From the NCBI GenBank assembly GCA_017444015.1, contig JAFSXN010000043.1, forward strand, positions 1 through 53,700: a stretch of 53,700 nt of DNA, given 5' to 3'. The stretch comes from Lachnospiraceae bacterium (lineage in GTDB: Bacteria; Bacillota; Clostridia; Lachnospirales; Lachnospiraceae). The position numbers and the translations under genes were made by a program. The notes under the pieces are model-generated. The model saw only the letters and a list, made by a program, of their open reading frames with translations. It was not told where the DNA came from and ran no database searches. This document shows, piece after piece, positions 49,255 through 53,700 of the stretch (positions within the stretch are counted from its first letter, which is position 1; each line of letters opens with the position of its first letter).

Positions 49255-49929
49255 ATGAAAAAAAGAAATATGGCAACAGTGGCGGGATGGATGGCTGTCT
49301 TGCTTTTGAGCCTGTCCGCCTGTGGGAAGAACCGGGGAGAAGAGATCCTGCTTCCGACCCTGTCCGAAGATGCCTTGGAATCTGTAAAGAAAGAAGCTTT
49401 CTTAAAGGAGCCGGCAGACGAGACCGAAGCGTCCCTGGAGGATACGGGAGAAGCTATAAGGAAGGCAGAAACGACGACGGTCTATATCTGCGGAGAAGTC
49501 AAAAAGCCCGGTGTTTACGAGCTTCCAGAGGAGAGCCGGATCGTTGACGCGTTGATTGCCGCGGACGGATTTACGGAAAACGCCGCAGGGAACTATCTGA
49601 ACCAGGCGGCGCCGCTTTCGGACGGAGAGATGATTTACGTCCCCTCAAAGGAGGAGCTTTTAAGTGACGGTATGGCGGCCGGAGGAGCTTTAGTAGCGGC
49701 CGGTTCAGGCCAGAGTACAGTCCCTGAAAGCGGAGGCCTTGTAAATATCAATACCGCGGATAAGGCGCAGCTTATGACCATCACCGGAGTCGGGGAGGCT
49801 AAAGCAGAGACGATTATTGCCTATCGGGAGGAAAGCGGGAGCTTTCGCTCGATTGAGGATATTATGAATGTCCCGGGGATCAAGGAAGGGATGTTCAATA
49901 AGATAAAGGATCAGATCTGCGTAAAATGA
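49255..49929 (+). CDS. comEA: ComEA-family DNA-binding protein, lipoprotein form
   Basis: A 224-residue exported protein. The signal ends with lipobox LSLSAC (Cys23), so it should be lipid-anchored; ComEA proteins are more often anchored by a helix. An SLBB domain (about 73-130: TTVYICGEVKKPGVYELPEE) and a C-terminal helix-hairpin-helix pair (about 160-224: VNINTADKAQLMTITGVGEA, FRSIEDIMNVPGI) give DNA binding for competence uptake. AGCTAAGGATG is a modest site. It lies one base before the response-regulator gene, and comEC lies 3.2 kb further on. Confidence 0.9.
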   Translation: MKKRNMATVAGWMAVLLLSLSACGKNRGEEILLPTLSEDALESVKKEAFLKEPADETEASLEDTGEAIRKAETTTVYICGEVKKPGVYELPEESRIVDALIAADGFTENAAGNYLNQAAPLSDGEMIYVPSKEELLSDGMAAGGALVAAGSGQSTVPESGGLVNINTADKAQLMTITGVGEAKAETIIAYREESGSFRSIEDIMNVPGIKEGMFNKIKDQICVK

Positions 49930-49930
49930 T

Positions 49931-50611
49931 ATGTCTGGGAAAATACTGATCGTAGATGATGAAAAGCTGATCGTTAAAGGCTTAAAGCTGAGTCTGGAGC
50001 AGGACGGAATGGAGGTCTTCTGTGCCTATGACGGCCAGGAGGCTCTTTCCATGATACGATCGGAGAGCTTTGATGTCGTGCTCCTTGATGTCATGCTTCC
50101 AAAGCTGACCGGGATCGAGGTCTGTAAAGCTGTCCGGGAGTTTTCTGACGTTCCGATCATTATGGTCACAGCCCGAGGAGAAGACGAGGATAAGATCGCG
50201 GGACTTGAGACCGGAGCGGACGACTATGTGACCAAGCCTTTTAATCTCGGAGAACTGAAGGCGAGGATCAAGGCAGTGTACCGCCGGACGAGGAAGGATG
50301 CGAAAGAAGCTCCGGCAGGGAAAGAAAGCCGGATCCGCCTGGATAATGAGGGAAAGCGGCTGTTTATCGATCAGAAGGAATATGATCTTACCTCCAAGGA
50401 ATATGAAATTTTAAAGATTCTTGTAAATAACCCCGATACCGTGTACAGCAGAGAAAAGCTCTTAAAGCTGGTCTGGGGGGAAACCTATGTGGGAGATGCC
50501 CGAACGGTTGATGTACACGTCAGGAGACTGCGGGAAAAGATTGAGGAGAATCCCAGTGATCCGCAGATCGTAAGAACTAAGTGGGGTGTTGGATACTACG
50601 TTAAAAATTAA
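49931..50611 (+). CDS. OmpR/PhoB-family response regulator
   Basis: A 226-residue two-component regulator. The receiver domain has Asp9/10, phospho-acceptor Asp53 (VVLLDVMLPK), Thr in MVTARG and Lys in VTKPFN. The winged-helix domain (about 130-225) has LTSKEYEILKIL and ARTVDVHVRRLREKI. It pairs with the kinase gene that overlaps its end by 26 bases. There is one base between the comEA stop and its ATG, so the regulator is expressed with comEA. The target is unknown; the tandem repeat before htrA is a candidate. Confidence 0.93.
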   Translation: MSGKILIVDDEKLIVKGLKLSLEQDGMEVFCAYDGQEALSMIRSESFDVVLLDVMLPKLTGIEVCKAVREFSDVPIIMVTARGEDEDKIAGLETGADDYVTKPFNLGELKARIKAVYRRTRKDAKEAPAGKESRIRLDNEGKRLFIDQKEYDLTSKEYEILKILVNNPDTVYSREKLLKLVWGETYVGDARTVDVHVRRLREKIEENPSDPQIVRTKWGVGYYVKN

Positions 50612-52031
50612 AAACTATATCGTCAATTTCAGATTTTTGCGAAGCCTGAGGTTTCGTATCTTTGCGATCGTCTGTCTGGTCGGGATCCTGCCATGCTTTA
50701 TTTTAAGCGAGCTGCTGATCGGAAGCTATGAAAAGCATGCGGTGGACCACCGGATGAGCGAGGTACAGCATCAGTGTACCGTTCTGGCAGATCATCTTTT
50801 TACCTATGATTATCTTTACGATACCGGAAACGATATCGTCAATACGGAGCTGGACGAAGTGACCAATATCTATGACGGGAGGATTATGATCATTGATTCG
50901 GAGCTTCGCGTGATCAAGGATACTTACTCCATTTCCCAGGGAAAATATATGATCGCGGATGAGGTCGTGCGCTGTCTGAACAATAAGGAAAGTATCTCCA
51001 ATTATGACGAACGGAATAATTATATCGAGATGATCACTCCCATCGTTGACAGTGAGGAGGGCGACATTGTCGGCGTCATGTTAACGAGCGTCAGCACAGA
51101 GGCCATTGCCGCTACGCAGAGAGTATTAGGGATCCGGGTACAGTATTTTCTGATTGCTCTGGTAGTCATCGTTCTTACGATCTCGGTCATTGTCTCAAAG
51201 ATGCTGATTCGGCCGTTTTTGAATGTATCTCTGGCTATGAGCGAGGTAAGGGAGGGCTTTACCGCGGACCGCCTGATGCTTCCGAATTATCTCGAGACCG
51301 AGGTTCTTTCGGAGGCCTTTCTGCATATGGTTTCGGAGCTGAAAAAATTAGAGGATTCCAGGCAGGAATTTGTCTCAAACGTATCCCATGAGCTGAAGAC
51401 ACCGATCACCTCCATCAAGGTTCTTGCGGATTCTCTGAATATGCAGGAGGAGGTCTCCAATGAGACCTACCGGGAATTTATGCAGGATATCGCTCTGGAG
51501 GTGGATAAGGAAAATAAGATCATCAACGATCTGATGACGTTAGTAAAGCTCGATAAGTCCGCCGGAACGCCTTTGAACCGGGAAAGCGTGAATATCGAGG
51601 AAATGTTAGAGGAGATCTTAAAGAGCGTGCATCCTATCGCGGATCAGAAGGGGATCGAGCTGATCCTTGAAGTGATCCGGCCGGTGGTCTGCGCCGTCGA
51701 TCAGGTCAAGCTCTCGTTCGCTGTGACGAATATTGTAGAGAACGCGATCAAATATAATATCGAAAAGGGCTGGGTACGGGTGAGTCTGGATTCGGAGCCC
51801 TCTTTCTTTACGATCGTGATCGCGGATTCGGGGATCGGGATCCCTGAGGAGGAGCAGACGCATATTTTCGAGAGGTTTTACCGGGTAGATAAGTCCCATT
51901 CGACAGAAATCGACGGAACGGGACTGGGACTGGCGATTTCCCGGGATGCTGTCCTTTTACATAACGGAGCGATCAAGGTCGAGAGTGAGCCCGGCTCCGG
52001 GACGGTATTTACGATCAAGATCCCGAGGTGA
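50586..52031 (+). CDS. Sensor histidine kinase (PhoR/WalK-like)
   Basis: A membrane kinase of up to 481 residues. Helix about 22-44, extracytoplasmic Cache-like region about 45-185 (GRIMIIDSELRVIKDTYSI), helix about 186-208, HAMP, HisKA with FVSNVSHELKTPITSIK, and HATPase ([30 protein letters not shown]). There is no ATG near the start: GTG 50586 or TTG 50589 lie in the end of the regulator gene, so coupled translation is likely and the exact start is open. It is followed after seven bases by a GerMN lipoprotein gene. Confidence 0.92.
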   Translation: MLDTTLKIKNYIVNFRFLRSLRFRIFAIVCLVGILPCFILSELLIGSYEKHAVDHRMSEVQHQCTVLADHLFTYDYLYDTGNDIVNTELDEVTNIYDGRIMIIDSELRVIKDTYSISQGKYMIADEVVRCLNNKESISNYDERNNYIEMITPIVDSEEGDIVGVMLTSVSTEAIAATQRVLGIRVQYFLIALVVIVLTISVIVSKMLIRPFLNVSLAMSEVREGFTADRLMLPNYLETEVLSEAFLHMVSELKKLEDSRQEFVSNVSHELKTPITSIKVLADSLNMQEEVSNETYREFMQDIALEVDKENKIINDLMTLVKLDKSAGTPLNRESVNIEEMLEEILKSVHPIADQKGIELILEVIRPVVCAVDQVKLSFAVTNIVENAIKYNIEKGWVRVSLDSEPSFFTIVIADSGIGIPEEEQTHIFERFYRVDKSHSTEIDGTGLGLAISRDAVLLHNGAIKVESEPGSGTVFTIKIPR

Positions 52032-52038
52032 TTCTTTT

Positions 52039-52986
52039 ATGAGAAAAGACAAAATGACCCATATCAAAAGAATATCTTTGAATCTGCTGGTCTGCTTCCT
52101 CACCATGGTTTTGACTTCCTTCCTGTCCGGCTGTGCGCTTTCGACCCCGGAAAGCAACTTCTCCTTGTTTTATTTAAATAAGGATATCACGACGGTTGTG
52201 GAGAGACCCTATATGCTGACCTCTGTAAAGGATGAGGATAAGGTTGCGGAATGTCTGGAAGCGCTTTCGACGAATCCTTCGGATGTAGAGGTACTGAACC
52301 CGATCAGGGATAACGTCGGGGTGAATGGATTTATGTATTCGGAGGAAGGGATCGTCAACATCGACTTTGACAGCGGTTATTTTCAGGCGGGAACGGTAGA
52401 GGATATCCTTCGGAGAGCGGCGGTCGTACGAACGCTCTGCCAGATCGGGGGCGTGGACGGAGTCCGCTTTTCCGTTGACGGTGCCGAGATCACCGACAGC
52501 AAGCTGAATCCCATCGGTATTATGACAGCGGATATGTTTATCAATAACGAGGGAAAGCAGATCAATACCTACGAGAAAACGACGATCACGCTGTATTTCG
52601 CGGACGAAAGCGGGACGATGCTGATAAGGACCGCTGAGAATGTCGCCTACAGCAGCAATATCGCTATGGAACGAATCGTTATGGAGCAGCTGATTCGCGG
52701 TCCGCTCTCCCAGGGAAAATACTATGCGACCATTCCGGCGAATGTTTCGATTTTAAGTATAACGACAAAGGACGGGACCTGCTATGTCAGCCTGTCCAAT
52801 GCCTTTCTTATAAAGGTCGGCAATGTCTCTGATGAAGCGGTGCTCTATTCGATCGTGAATTCTCTGACAGAGCTCCCCAATATCAATAAGGTCCAGATCA
52901 TGATCGACGGCGAGACCGAGATCTCCTTCGGCGACCACAGCTATCTGAATACGCCGTTGGAGCGCTATCTGGATATTGTCAAATAG
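52039..52986 (+). CDS. GerMN-domain lipoprotein
   Basis: A 315-residue exported protein with lipobox FLSGC (Cys35). Two GerMN domains follow, about 60-175 and 185-300 (the second: RIVMEQLIRGPLSQGKYYAT and VQIMIDGETEISFG). GerMN domains occur in the spore germination protein GerM and in LpqB, the lipoprotein encoded with the MtrAB two-component system of actinobacteria. Here too it sits directly after a regulator-kinase pair, so I infer an accessory sensing role. Start ATG 52039 with GAGGTG upstream; a longer frame inside the kinase gene is spurious. Confidence 0.88.
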   Translation: MRKDKMTHIKRISLNLLVCFLTMVLTSFLSGCALSTPESNFSLFYLNKDITTVVERPYMLTSVKDEDKVAECLEALSTNPSDVEVLNPIRDNVGVNGFMYSEEGIVNIDFDSGYFQAGTVEDILRRAAVVRTLCQIGGVDGVRFSVDGAEITDSKLNPIGIMTADMFINNEGKQINTYEKTTITLYFADESGTMLIRTAENVAYSSNIAMERIVMEQLIRGPLSQGKYYATIPANVSILSITTKDGTCYVSLSNAFLIKVGNVSDEAVLYSIVNSLTELPNINKVQIMIDGETEISFGDHSYLNTPLERYLDIVK

Positions 52987-53133
52987 TAAAATACATATTT
53001 TCGTATGCCCTCAGTAACAGGTGCTTCGAGCTGTATTGAAAAGATACGTCAAATATAGCATTTTCCGATTCAGTAATTCTGCAAATCTAAAGTATCTGCG
53101 AAAGATACGTTCTTTTATCATTCAGGAGACAGA

Positions 53134-53700
53134 ATGTATTTCAAACGTCCTATGTGCGTGCTCTGCCTCTGCTTTGTATTTCTGTTCTTGATTTTCGCCC
53201 GTCTTTTTCCCCCGAAGGAGGCAGCAAAGCGTTTCTCAGAAAGCATAGCTTCAAAAGAGGTCACGGTATACGGAAGACTGTATAAGCTGGAGCACAAAAA
53301 TTACAGCACAGTTCTTTATCTCAGGGATATTTCCCTTCTTTCCGGCAATACAGGCGAAAGTGCCCTCGTACAAGCCTCCGGTTCCGGAGAAAAGGTTCTT
53401 TCCTGCGAGGGACTTTTAGCGTATCTTGCCGATTCCAAGGAGGAAGCCTCGCTTCATATCGGCTGCTTTCTACTTTTACGCGGGGAATATTCGCCCTTCG
53501 ACGAAGCTCAGAATGCGGGCAATTTTGACGCAAAGCAATACTACGCGATCCGGCGAATCTACGGTCGGGTGAAAAAAGCAAGGATCCAGAGAGTTTCGGA
53601 GGACTATTCCAAAATCGGAGATATGTTGTTTCGAGTAAAGGAAAGAACAAAGGGAGTTTTTTTTGACTACCTGGATGAAGCAGAGGCCGGAACCCTGACC
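53134..53700 (+). CDS. comEC: ComEC/Rec2-family DNA uptake channel, N-terminal part
   Basis: The first 189 codons of a protein running off the right edge. An N-terminal membrane helix (about 7-25) precedes the extracellular DUF4131-type domain with the recognisable end DEAQNAGNFDAKQYYAIRRIYGRV, and the last residues (EAEAGTLT) match the entry to the ComEC channel domain. CAGGAGAC lies before the ATG. The start is my choice from that site. The 147-base gap upstream holds two related strings AAGATACGT (53039 and 53113) and a small hairpin GTATC/GATAC followed by TTCTTTT, possibly a weak terminator after the GerMN gene. Confidence 0.88.
   Translation, partial: MYFKRPMCVLCLCFVFLFLIFARLFPPKEAAKRFSESIASKEVTVYGRLYKLEHKNYSTVLYLRDISLLSGNTGESALVQASGSGEKVLSCEGLLAYLADSKEEASLHIGCFLLLRGEYSPFDEAQNAGNFDAKQYYAIRRIYGRVKKARIQRVSEDYSKIGDMLFRVKERTKGVFFDYLDEAEAGTLT

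Noticed and set aside
1-53700. tRNA genes, rRNA genes, insertion sequences, integrases and T-box or common riboswitches
   Set aside because: I read both strands for conserved tRNA ends, transposase motifs and known riboswitch cores and saw none. A covariance-model search would be needed to exclude small RNAs fully.

Overview
The window looks like a chromosomal segment of a Clostridia-type Firmicute, most likely a Lachnospiraceae-like gut or rumen anaerobe. The evidence is AGGAGG-type ribosome binding sites throughout, an EssC-type (Firmicutes) type VII secretion ATPase with WXG100 proteins, GerMN and DUF1294 proteins, clostripain-type proteases with the Gly-rich N-terminus typical of this family, a UxaCBA/KdgK uronate pathway, an argCJBD cluster and three cyclic-di-GMP-type signalling proteins. 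No tRNA, rRNA, CRISPR array, transposase or integrase was seen. Species cannot be fixed from the sequence alone.

Layout. 1-6.4 kb: tail of an unknown gene, a hybrid histidine kinase whose N-terminus looks like the remnant of an earlier sensor domain, a PAS-GGDEF(degenerate)-EAL phosphodiesterase, a broken AAA-ATPase/nuclease-type gene, and a beta-carbonic anhydrase. 6.5-15.5 kb: hexuronate catabolism. The uxaC-uxaB-uxaA operon and kdgK, all on the minus strand, convert glucuronate/galacturonate via tagaturonate, altronate and 2-keto-3-deoxygluconate to KDPG. A chemoreceptor gene lies between uxaC and the kdgK/ttcA-like pair. 15.7-21.9 kb: glutathione-peroxidase-like enzyme, GNAT protein, L,D-transpeptidase, SPFH/slipin protein with a small membrane partner, secreted M14 peptidase. 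22-34 kb: a compact T7SSb-like locus (essC, esaB-like gene, four WXG100 genes, a vWA-domain membrane protein, a lipase-like protein with a helical C-terminus, and a membrane-anchored clostripain-family protease). I see no recognisable EsaA, EssA or EssB. 34-38.3 kb: stand-alone receiver, secreted tail-lysozyme/Big2 protein, HD-GYP-type protein, DUF1294. 38.3-47.2 kb: arginine biosynthesis, with argG divergent from argC-GNAT-argJ-argB-argD and a shared control region carrying ARG-box-like sites; an orphan solute-binding protein and an SDR-type protein follow. 47.4-53.7 kb: HtrA protease, lipoprotein ComEA, an OmpR/kinase/GerMN-lipoprotein signalling operon, and the start of comEC.

The most unusual non-coding signal is a set of dispersed palindromic elements. 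One 103-bp element occurs three times (two copies identical, one about 91% identical and inverted). A second element (two copies) shares conserved strands around hairpins that differ. A third (two copies) lies once inside the 5' coding region of a ttcA-like gene and once between two WXG100 genes. A separate 150-bp palindrome separates uxaB from uxaA. Several of these sit in the leaders of secretion or envelope genes and may be mobile repeats, structured RNAs, or both.
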